A stretch of 64,000 nucleotides of DNA from Streptococcus equinus. GTDB taxonomy: Bacteria; Bacillota; Bacilli; Lactobacillales; Streptococcaceae. Shown here in pieces: positions 40,092 to 49,926 of this stretch. Position numbers and translations under genes: made by a program. The stretch spans positions 186,001 through 250,000 of the forward strand of contig NZ_FNJK01000002.1 in NCBI RefSeq assembly GCF_900104225.1, written 5' to 3'. How positions within the stretch are numbered: the first letter of the stretch is position 1; every line of letters starts with the position of its first letter. Under the pieces are notes generated by a model, which saw only the letters and a program-made list of their open reading frames with translations, searched no databases and had not been told where the DNA came from.

Positions 40092-40766
40092 ATGAGTTAT
40101 TTAGAAAATTACAAATCAGGTAATCTTGTATTACCGAGCGCTTTGCTCTTTCATTACAAAGACATCTTTAAGTGTTCTGATGATTTTTTGATTTGGCAGT
40201 TTATTTACTTGCAAAACACGACTAAAATGGATGATTTAGCGCCTAGTCAAATTGCTAGCGCTTTAGACAAAACGGTTGCAGAAGTGAATCGTTCTATTTC
40301 TGACTTGACCGCTCAAGGTTTGCTTGATATGAAAACCATTGAGCTGGGCAGTGAGATTGAGGTGATTTTTGATGCCAGTCCTGTTTTAGCCCTATTGGAT
40401 AAATTACTTGCTGAACCAAAACAAGCACCTGAAAAACAATCTTCAAATCCAGTAAAAGAGTTGGTTGAGGATTTTGAGCGTGAATTGGGACGAATGCTTA
40501 GTCCGTTTGAATTGGAAGATTTGCAAAAAACAATCCGTGAGGACAAAACAGATCCAGATTTGGTACGCGCAGCCCTTCGTGAGGCAGTCTTTAATGGCAA
40601 GACAAATTGGAATTACATTAATGCGATTTTGCGTAACTGGCGTCGTGAGGGGATTACAACCATGCGTCAAGTTGAGGAACGTCGCAAAGAACATGAAAAT
40701 TCAAAAGCTGGCAAGGTTTCGGTGTCAGATGACTTTTTGGCAGCGATGGATTTGTGGAGTGACTAA
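40092..40766 (+). CDS. dnaD: DnaD-family replication initiation protein
   Basis: A 224-aa protein with the N-terminal winged-helix oligomerisation domain (DDFLIWQFIYLQNTTKMDDLAPSQIA region) and the C-terminal DnaD/DnaB2 domain with the conserved YINAILRNWRREGITT motif. It helps load the replicative helicase in Firmicutes. The stop codon overlaps the nth start by one base (TAATG), the classic dnaD-nth pair. Confidence 0.92.
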   Translation: MSYLENYKSGNLVLPSALLFHYKDIFKCSDDFLIWQFIYLQNTTKMDDLAPSQIASALDKTVAEVNRSISDLTAQGLLDMKTIELGSEIEVIFDASPVLALLDKLLAEPKQAPEKQSSNPVKELVEDFERELGRMLSPFELEDLQKTIREDKTDPDLVRAALREAVFNGKTNWNYINAILRNWRREGITTMRQVEERRKEHENSKAGKVSVSDDFLAAMDLWSD

Positions 40767-41416
40767 TGAGAGTTGGACGTGATCGTTTAAAGAAAATCTT
40801 AGCTATTATTGGTGACATGTACCCTGAAGCGCATGGTGAGTTGGAATGGCAAACGCCATTTCAGCTGCTTATTGCGGTGATTTTGTCTGCTCAGACGACT
40901 GACAAGGCTGTCAATAAGGTAACCCCAACTCTTTGGAAGCATTATCCTGAAATTGAAGATTTGGCTAAGGCTAATTTAGCTGATGTTGAGGACTGTCTTC
41001 GTACGATTGGGCTTTATAAAAACAAAGCTCGAAATATTATCAAGACAGCAAGAGCCATTTTACAAGACTTTGATGGTCAAGTTCCTAAAACTCACAAAGA
41101 GCTTGAAACTTTGCCAGGAGTTGGACGTAAAACGGCTAATGTTGTCTTGGCAGAAGTTTATGGTATTCCTTCAATTGCCGTTGATACTCATGTGTCTCGA
41201 ATCGCCAAACGTCTCAATATTTCAGCGCCAGATGCCGATGTTAAAGAAATTGAGCAGGATTTGATGAAGAAAATTCCTAAGAAAGATTGGATTCTGACGC
41301 ACCATCGCTTGATTTTCTTTGGACGTTATCATTGTTTAGCTAAGAAGCCAAAATGTGATATTTGTCCTCTTCAAACTTATTGCAAGTATTATAAAGACAA
41401 TGTGAAAATTAACTAA
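40766..41416 (+). CDS. nth: Endonuclease III
   Basis: A 216-aa base excision repair glycosylase/AP lyase for oxidised pyrimidines. The helix-hairpin-helix LPGVGRKTANVVL with catalytic Lys, the VDTHVSRIAKRL segment carrying the catalytic Asp, and the iron-sulfur cysteines in CLAKKPKCDICPLQTYC (C-x6-C-x2-C-x5-C) are all present. Confidence 0.97.
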   Translation: MRVGRDRLKKILAIIGDMYPEAHGELEWQTPFQLLIAVILSAQTTDKAVNKVTPTLWKHYPEIEDLAKANLADVEDCLRTIGLYKNKARNIIKTARAILQDFDGQVPKTHKELETLPGVGRKTANVVLAEVYGIPSIAVDTHVSRIAKRLNISAPDADVKEIEQDLMKKIPKKDWILTHHRLIFFGRYHCLAKKPKCDICPLQTYCKYYKDNVKIN

Positions 41417-41440
41417 GCAGCTCGTTTGAGTTGCTTTTGT
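41415..41440 (+). terminator. Terminator after nth
   Basis: AAGCAGCTC-GTTT-GAGTTGCTT stem (one G-T pair) followed by TT; overlaps the stop codon. Confidence 0.75.
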
Positions 41441-41444
41441 TGTT

Positions 41445-41473
41445 TTGTAAGGAGAAGTTGTTTTTGATATAAT
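41445..41473 (+). promoter_or_regulatory. Promoter for trmK
   Basis: TTGTAA (41445-41450), 17-bp spacer, TATAAT (41468-41473) with a TG extension. Confidence 0.7.
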
Positions 41474-41504
41474 TAAACTGAATGATATTTTAGAAGGAAG
41501 AATT

Positions 41505-42191
41505 ATGCAAACAGTATTATCTCAGCGTTTAGCTGCTGTGGCTGAATTTGTGCCACAAGGAGCACGCTTGCTGGATGTCGGAAGTGACCATGCTTACTTG
41601 CCGATTGCTTTAATGGAAGATGGAAAAATAGAGTTCGCCATTGCTGGTGAAGTTGTCAAAGGGCCTTATGAATCAGCTCTTCATAATGTTTCTGGGGCTG
41701 GGTTAGCCGATAAAATTACTGTCCGTTTGGCTGATGGTTTGGCAGCATTTGAAGCGTCAGACCAAGTGACAACTATTACGATTTGTGGTATGGGTGGAGG
41801 CTTAATTGCAGATATTTTAGCTGCTGGCGCTGATAAATTAGCTTCTGTTGATCGTCTTATTTTGCAACCCAATAACCGTGAAGATGAGCTTCGTGCTTGG
41901 TTGATGAACAATGGCTTTAAATTGATTACTGAACAAATCATGACTGAAAATGATAAGTTCTATGAAATCATGGTTGTTGAGCACGGTCAAATGACGCTCT
42001 CTGCGACTGACTTGCGTTTTGGACCTTTCTTGAACAAAGAAAAATCAGATGTTTTTAAAGCACGTTGGCAACGAGAATTGAAAAAATTGGAAATTGCTCT
42101 TCCTCACGTTCCAGAAAATCGCGTTGACGACCGCGCAGCTATTTCACAAAAAATGACAGCTATCAAGGAGGCTATCGATGAAGGCAAGTGA
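41505..42191 (+). CDS. trmK: tRNA (adenine-22-N1)-methyltransferase TrmK
   Basis: A 228-aa SAM-dependent methyltransferase forming m1A22 in tRNA. The SAM-binding motif [16 protein letters not shown] and the later [16 protein letters not shown] and [14 protein letters not shown] motifs are typical. It overlaps the following Nif3-like gene by 14 bp, the usual trmK-yqfO pairing in Firmicutes. Confidence 0.94.
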   Translation: MQTVLSQRLAAVAEFVPQGARLLDVGSDHAYLPIALMEDGKIEFAIAGEVVKGPYESALHNVSGAGLADKITVRLADGLAAFEASDQVTTITICGMGGGLIADILAAGADKLASVDRLILQPNNREDELRAWLMNNGFKLITEQIMTENDKFYEIMVVEHGQMTLSATDLRFGPFLNKEKSDVFKARWQRELKKLEIALPHVPENRVDDRAAISQKMTAIKEAIDEGK

Positions 42192-42966
42192 TATTATTGC
42201 CCGCTACGAAGCTTATTGCCCACGCGAGCTTTCAATGGATGGAGATATTTCAGGTTTACAAATCGGAACGCTTGATAAGGAAGTTAAGCGTGTGATGATT
42301 GCTCTAGATGTGCGAGAAACAACAGTTGCTGAAGCTATTGAGGAGCAAGTTGATTTGATTATTGTCAAACACGCACCGATTTTTCGTCCGCTTAAAGACC
42401 TTGTGGCAACGCCTCAAAATCAGATTTACCTTGACTTGGTCAAACACGATATTGCCGTTTATGTGAGCCATACTAATATTGACATTGTCCCTGATGGCTT
42501 AAATGATTGGTTCTGTGAGCTTTTAGAAATTACAGATACTGAAATTTTAAGTCCAACAGTTGATGGCTATGGAATTGGTCGTGTTGGAAATATCAAGGAA
42601 CAAACTTTCTCAGAATTTGCTCTTAAAGTAAAAGACCGTTTCCAATTGGATAGTGTTCGTTTGGTTGCTTATGGCAATCAGGATAAAATGATTAATCGTG
42701 TGGCTATTTGCGGCGGTAGTGGTCAAAGTTTTTATCGAGATGCAATGGCAAAAGGAGCCCAAGTTTACATCACAGGTGATATTTACTATCATACGGCTCA
42801 AGAAATGATTACAAATGGTATGTTAGCAATCGATCCAGGCCATCATATCGAAGTACTTATGGTCGATAAGTTGCTTGAAAAATTCAATGCTTGGAAAAGG
42901 GAAAATCAATGGTCAGTTGAGTTTGTAGCTAGCAAAGCACAAACAAATCCTTTTTATCACTTATAA
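42178..42966 (+). CDS. Nif3-like dinuclear metal centre protein
   Basis: A 262-aa member of the Nif3/DUF34 (YqfO) family, hexameric proteins with two metals per subunit. Metal ligands are in [14 protein letters not shown] and late [11 protein letters not shown]. This is the short form lacking the central PII-like insert of Bacillus YqfO. A GTP cyclohydrolase I type 2 label is often attached, but the activity is unproven. AAGGAGG lies inside the trmK end. Confidence 0.9.
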   Translation: MKASDIIARYEAYCPRELSMDGDISGLQIGTLDKEVKRVMIALDVRETTVAEAIEEQVDLIIVKHAPIFRPLKDLVATPQNQIYLDLVKHDIAVYVSHTNIDIVPDGLNDWFCELLEITDTEILSPTVDGYGIGRVGNIKEQTFSEFALKVKDRFQLDSVRLVAYGNQDKMINRVAICGGSGQSFYRDAMAKGAQVYITGDIYYHTAQEMITNGMLAIDPGHHIEVLMVDKLLEKFNAWKRENQWSVEFVASKAQTNPFYHL

Positions 42967-42976
42967 AAGATTATCT

Positions 42977-43021
42977 AGATTGAAGAAAAAGTTCAGCTTG
43001 GAACAGTCTTCAATCTTTTTT
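42977..43021 (+). terminator. Terminator after the Nif3-like gene
   Basis: AGATTGAAGA pairs with TCTTCAATCT, with an inner GTTC/GAAC helix, then six T residues. Confidence 0.85.
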
Positions 43022-43148
43022 GTTATTGAGAATAAAAAACTTAATCAGGATAAATTCGGCTATTATTCAGAAAGTTCCTTGATGTTCTAAAAAAATGCTG
43101 ACATTTGTCAGTAAATTTTGTTAAAACCTTGTAAAATCAGGAAATTTA

Positions 43149-43177
43149 GTGACAGCATTTGCAAAAAATGATAAAAT
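43149..43177 (+). promoter_or_regulatory. Promoter of the rml operon
   Basis: GTGACA (43149-43154), a 17-bp spacer and TAAAAT (43172-43177) with a TG extension, ending 51 bp before rmlA. Confidence 0.8.
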
Positions 43178-43228
43178 AGTTTCTGATAGTTAATATTGAT
43201 ATTTAATAATAAAGAGGGAGACCTAACT

Positions 43229-44098
43229 ATGAAAGGTATTATTCTTGCAGGAGGATCAGGAACACGTTTGTATCCTTTGACTCGTGCGGCTTCAAAACAA
43301 CTTATGCCAGTGTATGATAAACCAATGATTTATTATCCACTATCAACATTGATGTTGGCTGGTATCCGAGACATCTTGATTATCTCAACACCAACTGATA
43401 TTCATCGTTTTGAAGAACTACTTGGAGACGGTTCAGAATTTGGTATTTCACTTTCTTACGCTGTTCAACCAAGTCCAGATGGATTGGCACAAGCCTTTAT
43501 CATCGGTGAAGAATTTATCGGAGATGACAATGTTGCTCTTGTTTTGGGAGATAACATTTACCATGGAGCAGGTCTAAGTAAAATGCTTCAAAAAGCAGCT
43601 AGCAAAGAAAAAGGTGCTACTGTCTTTGGTTATCAAGTAAAAGATCCAGAACGTTTTGGTGTTGTTGAGTTTGATGAAGATTTCAACGCCATCTCAATCG
43701 AAGAAAAACCAGAACATCCAAAATCACACTACGCTGTAACAGGTCTTTATTTCTACGATAACGATGTTGTGGAAATTGCTAAAAACATCAAACCAAGTGC
43801 ACGTGGTGAACTTGAAATCACAGATGTAAACAAAGCTTATCTTGAACGTGGCGATCTTTCTGTAGAAGTTATGGGTCGTGGATTTGCATGGCTTGATACA
43901 GGAACACACGAAAGCCTTCTTGAAGCAGCTCAATACATTGAAACAGTACAACGTATGCAAAACCTTCAAGTAGCAAACTTGGAAGAAATTGCATACCGCA
44001 TGGGTTACATCACAAAAGAAGATGTTTACAACCTTGCACAACCACTTAAGAAAAACGAATACGGAAAATACTTGCTCCGTTTGATTGGAGAAGACTAA
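43229..44098 (+). CDS. rmlA: Glucose-1-phosphate thymidylyltransferase
   Basis: The 289-aa first enzyme of dTDP-L-rhamnose synthesis. The signature [30 protein letters not shown] and the VVEFDE segment are intact. I use ATG 43229 (MKGIILAGG), preceded by AGAGGGAG; an in-frame TTG 33 bp earlier has no ribosome site. The stop overlaps the rmlC start by one base. Rhamnose is needed for streptococcal cell wall polysaccharide. Confidence 0.97.
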   Translation: MKGIILAGGSGTRLYPLTRAASKQLMPVYDKPMIYYPLSTLMLAGIRDILIISTPTDIHRFEELLGDGSEFGISLSYAVQPSPDGLAQAFIIGEEFIGDDNVALVLGDNIYHGAGLSKMLQKAASKEKGATVFGYQVKDPERFGVVEFDEDFNAISIEEKPEHPKSHYAVTGLYFYDNDVVEIAKNIKPSARGELEITDVNKAYLERGDLSVEVMGRGFAWLDTGTHESLLEAAQYIETVQRMQNLQVANLEEIAYRMGYITKEDVYNLAQPLKKNEYGKYLLRLIGED

Positions 44099-44691
44099 TG
44101 ACAGAACAGTTTTTTGGTAAAGAATTAGCAGCACGTAAAATCGAAGCTATCCCAGGAATGATTGAATTTGATATTCCTGTTCACGGTGACAACCGCGGAT
44201 GGTTTAAAGAAAACTTCCAAAAAGAAAAAATGCTTCCACTTGGTTTCCCGGAATCATTCTTTGCAGAAGGTAAATTGCAAAATAACGTCAGCTTTTCACA
44301 TAAAAATGTTTTGCGTGGACTTCATGCTGAACCATGGGATAAATACATCTCAGTTGCTGACGAAGGTAAAGTCCTAGGTTCATGGGTTGACTTACGTGAA
44401 GGTGACAGCTTTGGTCATGTATACCAAACTGTTATCGATGCTTCAAAAGGTATCTTTGTCCCACGTGGTGTCGCTAATGGGTTCCAAGTATTGTCTGATA
44501 AAGTATCATACAGCTACTTGGTTAACGATTACTGGGCACTTGAACTTAAACCAAAATACGCTTTTGTAAACTATGCTGATCCAACTCTTGGTATCAAATG
44601 GGAAAACTTGGAAGCAGCAGAAGTTTCTGAAGCAGATAAAAATCACCCAATGCTTAAAGATGTTAAACCATTAAGCAAAGAAGATTTGTAA
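44098..44691 (+). CDS. rmlC: dTDP-4-dehydrorhamnose 3,5-epimerase
   Basis: A 197-aa cupin epimerase. The catalytic His is in VLRGLHAEPWDKY, and FVPRGVANGFQVLSDKVSYSYLVNDYW carries the active-site Tyr region. The sequence is of the streptococcal RmlC type, slightly longer than the enterobacterial one. Coupled to rmlA (TAATG). The gap to rmlB is unusually long and structured. Confidence 0.95.
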   Translation: MTEQFFGKELAARKIEAIPGMIEFDIPVHGDNRGWFKENFQKEKMLPLGFPESFFAEGKLQNNVSFSHKNVLRGLHAEPWDKYISVADEGKVLGSWVDLREGDSFGHVYQTVIDASKGIFVPRGVANGFQVLSDKVSYSYLVNDYWALELKPKYAFVNYADPTLGIKWENLEAAEVSEADKNHPMLKDVKPLSKEDL

Positions 44692-44719
44692 TAAAAATTA
44701 AAAAATAAATCAGAAAGGA

Positions 44720-44845
44720 GTGTTCGGTTTTAGTAAACTGAACACGGGACTAAATCTCTTGGAAAAAGATAAGTCTTCCTAGACGCTGGTCGTCTACGTC
44801 AGATTTCCTATTTTTCTGTGAGATTTTTCGCTAGCGAAACGTCCC
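44720..44845 (+). ncRNA. Candidate structured RNA between rmlC and rmlB
   Basis: This stretch can fold into an organised RNA. A first hairpin GTGTTCGGTTT-TAGT-AAACTGAACAC (44720-44745) is followed by long-range helices GGGAC/GTCCC (44746-44750 with 44841-44845), AAATCTC/GAGATTT (44752-44758 with 44820-44826) and GAAAAA/TTTTTC. Inside are TAGACG-CTGGT-CGTCTA (44780-44796), and a palindrome CGCTAGCG (44829-44836). An SD-like AAAGGAG (44714-44720) precedes it, far from any start codon. rmlB itself lacks a ribosome site. A relation to the asd RNA motif of lactic acid bacteria is possible but was not tested. Confidence 0.6.
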
Positions 44846-44857
44846 TTTGTATTTTAA

Positions 44858-45910
<1,053 letters not shown>

Positions 45911-45914
45911 TGAG

Positions 45915-45959
45915 AAAAGCCTACCGTACCTCGCATCGCTTGATACGGGGCTTTTTTTA
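45915..45959 (+). terminator. Terminator after rmlB
   Basis: AAAAGCC pairs with GGCTTTT, continued by CCGTA/TACGG, then a run of T residues. Confidence 0.88.
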
Positions 45960-46025
45960 TCTCCAAATCGAGGTAAGTGGGAAATGGTATAATTAACTTA
46001 ATTTTAAGACGAAGGAATGATAGAA

Positions 46026-46448
46026 ATGAAAGATGATGTAAAACTAGCTCACGAAATTGCTAAAAGGGCGCATAAAGGGCAAGTTGATAAGGCTGGTGCA
46101 CCTTATATTTTACACCCTGAGACAGTTGCGTCATTTGTTACGAAAGACAATGAAAAAATCGTTGCTTATTTGCATGATGTGATAGAAGACACTTCTTATC
46201 AACTGAGTGATTTAGAAGAAGCAGGTTTTTCGCATGAAATCATAAAGGCAGTTGATTTATTGACTAGAAAAGCTGGGTAATCATACAAGCAATATCTTAA
46301 GCTTGTTAAAACAAATGAGTTGGCGCGTATTGTTAAATTAGCTGATTTAAAGCATAATTCCGATTTATCAAGGCTATCACATGTTACTAAAAAAGATATT
46401 GAGCGATTGAAAAAATACCAAGATGCCATTACATTTTTAAGCACCTAG
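46026..46448 (+). pseudogene. HD-domain (RelA/SpoT-like hydrolase) gene with in-frame stop
   Basis: The first part (HEIAKRAHKGQVDKAGAPY; then VASFV, YLHDVIEDTSY) is an HD-domain phosphohydrolase like the N-terminus of RelA/SpoT proteins or small (p)ppGpp hydrolase-like proteins. TAA at 46278-46280 stops it after LLTRKAG. The same frame then continues with SYKQYLKLVKTNELARIVKLADLKHNSDL (written here in two halves: SYKQYLKLVKTNELARIV and KLADLKHNSDL), ending at TAG 46448. One base change (for example CAA to TAA) explains the break; no frameshift is needed. The HD motif His-Asp pair is before the stop. Start ATG 46026 lies 9 nt after AAGGA. Confidence 0.8.
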
Positions 46449-46466
46449 GTATTTCTATGTGCTTTT
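46439..46466 (+). terminator. Terminator after the HD pseudogene
   Basis: AAGCAC...GTGCTT stem with an imperfect inner part, followed by a T-run. Confidence 0.6.
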
Positions 46467-46566
46467 TATCCCTTAAAAAATAGGAAATACCATATAACTT
46501 AACTTTTGATTCAGAATTGTGTTTGGTTTTCTGGTACAATAGAAGAAAACGAGAAAGAAGAGAAAA

Positions 46567-47052
46567 ATGACAAAGTTAGCTACAATTTGTTATATTGACA
46601 ACGGTGAAGCTCTTTTGCTTTTACATCGCAATAAAAAGCCAAATGATGTTCATGAAGGTAAATGGATTTCAGTTGGGGGTAAACTTGAAGCTGGTGAAAC
46701 ACCAGATGAGTGTGCTAAACGTGAAATTTTTGAAGAAACTCATTTTACTGTTAAAGAAATGGATTTTAAAGGTGTAATTACTTTTCCAGAATTTACGCCT
46801 GGACACGATTGGTACACTTATGTTTTTAAAGTGACTGATTTTGAGGGAGAATTAATCTCGGATGAAGAATCACGTGAAGGAACGCTTGAGTGGGTACCTT
46901 ATGATCAAGTCTTGTCAAAACCAACTTGGGAAGGTGACTATGAGATTTTTAAATGGATTTTAGATGATGTTCCCTTTTTCTCAGCTAAGTTTACTTATGA
47001 TGACAAGCAACGTCTTGTAGATAAGAGTGTCACTTTTTATGATAATAAGTAG
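46567..47052 (+). CDS. mutX: NUDIX hydrolase (8-oxo-dGTP diphosphatase, MutX-like)
   Basis: A 161-aa NUDIX enzyme. The box GGKLEAGETPDECAKREIFEET matches the G-x5-E-x7-RE-x2-EE pattern (here given in the sequence between residues about 37 and 58). It resembles streptococcal MutX, which removes oxidised dGTP, but the substrate may differ. An extended -10 (TG-G-TACAAT at 46532-46540) lies just upstream. It begins a run of closely spaced genes with the AI-2E family protein and TPR protein. Confidence 0.88.
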   Translation: MTKLATICYIDNGEALLLLHRNKKPNDVHEGKWISVGGKLEAGETPDECAKREIFEETHFTVKEMDFKGVITFPEFTPGHDWYTYVFKVTDFEGELISDEESREGTLEWVPYDQVLSKPTWEGDYEIFKWILDDVPFFSAKFTYDDKQRLVDKSVTFYDNK

Positions 47053-47086
47053 TGTGTGATAGTATAGCTTATAGAGAGGAGTTTTC

Positions 47087-48271
47087 ATGGATCGACATCA
47101 AGAAAAGAAGTTTACCGATTCTTGGTTTTTTAAATGGGTATTAAACAGTCAAGCTACTGTGACTGTTATGGTTACTTTTCTTGTCTTTTTGACCCTTTAT
47201 TTGTTTACCAAGATTTCGTTCTTATTTAAGCCAGTTTTATCATTTTTAGCTATTATTATGCTTCCTTTGGTGATTTCGGCAATTCTTTACTATCTTATCA
47301 AGCCTTTAGTTGGTCTTATTGAGCATCGTGGTGTTAGCCGTACGGCTTCGATTTTTATTGTTTATGCCATTATTGTTGCTTTGATTATTTGGGCTTTGGC
47401 TAGTTTTATTCCGATGATTGAAGGGCAATTGATGTCATTTGTTGAAAACTTGCCGTCTTATGTCAAAAGTGTCAACGTAGAAGGGGCTAAGTTACTAAAG
47501 AGTCCTTGGTTAGCAAATTATCAGTCAGAGCTACAAGATATGTTGGCTAATATTAGTAATAAGGCAGTTGACTATGCAGAAAGTTTTTCAAAAAATGCTA
47601 TTGATTGGGCATCGAATTTTGCTAGTGCGATTGCTCGTGTGACGGTAGCTATTATCATGTCGCCTTTTATTCTTTTCTATTTCTTGAGAGATAGTCATAA
47701 GATGAAAGAAGGTTTGATTAAGGCTCTTCCAACCAGAATGCGTCGTCCATCAGCACGTATCTTAGGTGATATCAATAAACAACTATCTGGCTATGTTCAA
47801 GGTCAAGTAACCGTAGCGATTGTTGTTGGTATCATGTTTACGATTTTCTTTAATATCATCGGTTTGCGTTATGCGGCAACTTTTGGTATTATTGCAGGGT
47901 TCTTAAATATGATTCCTTATTTAGGCAGCTTTTTAGCAATGGTTCCTGTTGTGATTATGGGGATTGTTCAAGGGCCGATTATGCTGATTAAAGTCTTAGT
48001 GACCTTTGTTATCGAACAAACAATCGAAGGACGTTTTGTAGCACCTTTGGTTCTAGGAAGCAAGCTAAGCATTCACCCAATTACTATCATGTTTATTTTG
48101 CTAACGTCAGGTTCAATGTTTGGTATTTGGGGAGTTTTTCTTGGAATACCAGTTTATGCCTCAATTAAGGTAATTGTTAAAGAAATTTTTGACTGGTACA
48201 AGGTTGTCAGTGGTTTATATGCCGAAGATTATATAGAAGAAGGAGAAGGAAATACAAAAGATGTTGAATAG
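47087..48271 (+). CDS. AI-2E/PerM family membrane protein
   Basis: A 394-aa protein with about seven to eight membrane helices of the AI-2E transporter (PF01594) family. The N-terminal pair of helices, the long extracellular loop (about residues 110-175) and the C-terminal FGIWGVFLGIPVYASIKVI segment are typical. The family is named for a claimed autoinducer-2 exporter, but most members are uncharacterised and some are ion antiporters, so no substrate is assigned. It overlaps the TPR gene by 11 bp. Confidence 0.88.
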   Translation: MDRHQEKKFTDSWFFKWVLNSQATVTVMVTFLVFLTLYLFTKISFLFKPVLSFLAIIMLPLVISAILYYLIKPLVGLIEHRGVSRTASIFIVYAIIVALIIWALASFIPMIEGQLMSFVENLPSYVKSVNVEGAKLLKSPWLANYQSELQDMLANISNKAVDYAESFSKNAIDWASNFASAIARVTVAIIMSPFILFYFLRDSHKMKEGLIKALPTRMRRPSARILGDINKQLSGYVQGQVTVAIVVGIMFTIFFNIIGLRYAATFGIIAGFLNMIPYLGSFLAMVPVVIMGIVQGPIMLIKVLVTFVIEQTIEGRFVAPLVLGSKLSIHPITIMFILLTSGSMFGIWGVFLGIPVYASIKVIVKEIFDWYKVVSGLYAEDYIEEGEGNTKDVE

Positions 48272-49496
48272 TGAAAAAATGGTTGCCTCAATCCAAAGCC
48301 AGGATTTAGAGCACGCTAATAAATATTTTAAACGTGCTTTGAAAGAAGATGATGCTGAGACACTTTTGGAGTTAGCAGAGTATCTTGAAAGCATTGGTTT
48401 TTTACCACAAGCAAAAGAGATTTATTTGCAAGAGCGCGAGGATTATCCTGAAGTTAATATTAACCTAGCTCAGATAGCGACTGAAGATGGTGATATTGAG
48501 GGTGCCTTTATGTACCTTGACGCCATTTCACCAGATAGCGACAGCTATTTATCAGCTTTGTTAGTTATGGCTGATATTTATGAAATGGAAGGTTTGGCTG
48601 ATGTTGCGCGCGAAAAACTTTTGCAAGCAAATGAAATCAGTGACGAACCTTTGGTGATTTTTGGTTTGGCAGAAATTGAAATGGAGCTTGGCAATTATAA
48701 CCAAGCCATAAAAGAATATGCAAAATTGGATAATCGTGACATTCTAGAATTAACAGGTGTATCAACTTATCAACGTATTGGTCGTGCTTATGCCAGCCTT
48801 GGAAAATTTGAAGCAGCTATCGAATTTCTTGAAAAAGCAGTTGAAATTGAGTATGATGATAACACTGTCTTTGAGTTAGCGACTATTTTGTATGATCAAG
48901 GTGAGTACCAAAAAGCTAATATCTATTTCAAACAATTGGAAACAATGAACCCTGATTTTGAAGGGTATGAATACGTTTATGCTCATTCTCTTCACGAGGA
49001 AAACAAAACAGAAGAAGCGCTTCGCTTGGTTCAAAAAGGTTTGTCTAAAAATGAATTTGATACAAATCTCTTGTTAGCGGCTTCTCAATTCTCATATGAG
49101 TTGCATGATTCAAAACAAGCAGAAAGTTATCTTTTAAAAGCAAAAGAAGTTGCTGTTGATGATGAAGATGTTTTGATGCGTTTGACAAACTTGTACTTAG
49201 AAGAAGAACGCTATGATGATGTTGTTGCGCTTTATCGTGACAATATTGATAACGTGCTTACAAAATGGAACATTGCCAAGGCTTATCAAGCGCTTGAGGC
49301 TGATAAAAAAGCGCTCAAGATTTACGATGATTTGGCAACAGATTTAGCTGATAATCCAGAATTCTTGCAAGATTATGCTTATATTTTGCGTGAGTTTGGT
49401 TACGCAGACCGTGCTAAAGATGTCGCTAAACGTTACTTGAACTTGGTTCCAGATGATGTCAATATGGTGGAATTTTTAAATGAAGATGAATTTTAA
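48261..49496 (+). CDS. Tetratricopeptide repeat protein
   Basis: A 411-aa soluble protein made almost wholly of TPR-like helical repeats from about residue 15 to 400 (for example RIGRAYASLGKFEAAIEFLEKAVEI, spaced about 34 residues apart). It is acidic and without signal peptide. TPR proteins act as scaffolds; the partner here is unknown. Translation is coupled to the AI-2E family gene by overlap, and its own end overlaps a 58-aa membrane protein gene, so the three may act together at the membrane. Confidence 0.85.
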   Translation: MLNSEKMVASIQSQDLEHANKYFKRALKEDDAETLLELAEYLESIGFLPQAKEIYLQEREDYPEVNINLAQIATEDGDIEGAFMYLDAISPDSDSYLSALLVMADIYEMEGLADVAREKLLQANEISDEPLVIFGLAEIEMELGNYNQAIKEYAKLDNRDILELTGVSTYQRIGRAYASLGKFEAAIEFLEKAVEIEYDDNTVFELATILYDQGEYQKANIYFKQLETMNPDFEGYEYVYAHSLHEENKTEEALRLVQKGLSKNEFDTNLLLAASQFSYELHDSKQAESYLLKAKEVAVDDEDVLMRLTNLYLEEERYDDVVALYRDNIDNVLTKWNIAKAYQALEADKKALKIYDDLATDLADNPEFLQDYAYILREFGYADRAKDVAKRYLNLVPDDVNMVEFLNEDEF

Positions 49497-49656
49497 AAGT
49501 CTTTTGGCTAGTAACCTTATAACGGTTATTATCATTTTTGTTTTGTTGTCATTCTTTGATCAAAGTGGTGATCCTATTCGCAATATCCTCGTGGTATTTG
49601 GTGGTTTTATCATAATGACCATCTATGATTTTGTTAGAACAAGACGAAAAAAATAG
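49480..49656 (+). CDS. 58-aa small membrane protein
   Basis: Not recognised as a named family. The protein starts MKMNFKSLLASN and has two hydrophobic helices (about residues 11-26 and 36-50) separated by the polar FDQSGDPIRN, ending in basic FVRTRRKK. The ATG lies 17 bp inside the end of the TPR gene in another frame; a second ATG two codons later is possible. A perfect terminator follows directly, which supports a real gene closing this operon. Confidence 0.7.
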   Translation: MKMNFKSLLASNLITVIIIFVLLSFFDQSGDPIRNILVVFGGFIIMTIYDFVRTRRKK

Positions 49657-49658
49657 GG

Positions 49659-49691
49659 AGAAAGAACGTGAGTTTTGTCACGTTCTTTTCT
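49659..49691 (+). terminator. Terminator of the mutX-TPR operon
   Basis: AAAGAACGTGA-GTTTTG-TCACGTTCTTT, a perfect 11-bp stem with T-run. Confidence 0.92.
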
Positions 49692-49741
49692 TGTAATTTT
49701 CATAGAATTTTTCATTTTCTTGAAGCAAAGATAAATAAAAA

Positions 49742-49823
49742 TTTCACAAGCGAAATTTCACAAACTTTTCGTAAAACTATGGTATAATTGATTCATATTT
49801 GTGAAAAAATAAAAATTTGTGAT
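49742..49823 (+). promoter_or_regulatory. alsS promoter flanked by four TTCACAA/TTGTGAA half-sites
   Basis: The -10 box TATAAT is at 49783-49788. Upstream are TTTCACAA at 49742-49749 and 49756-49763; downstream are TTTGTGAA at 49798-49805 and TTTGTGAT at 49816-49823. The half-site agrees with the redox repressor Rex (TTGTGAA...TTCACAA), though no canonical closely spaced pair is present. A 7-bp inverted repeat AAATTTC...GAAATTT overlaps the first two sites. Confidence 0.5.
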
Positions 49824-49926
49824 TTAGATTTGACCAATTTTATCGCTTTTTTTATTGCTATTTTGATTAGTTTTTAATAGGCAATAAGTGCTGGAATTAG
49901 TCATCTAAAGACATATAGGAGATAAA

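Noticed and set aside
47087-48271. Autoinducer-2 exporter function
   Set aside because: The family name is historical; nothing in the sequence or neighbours shows AI-2 transport.
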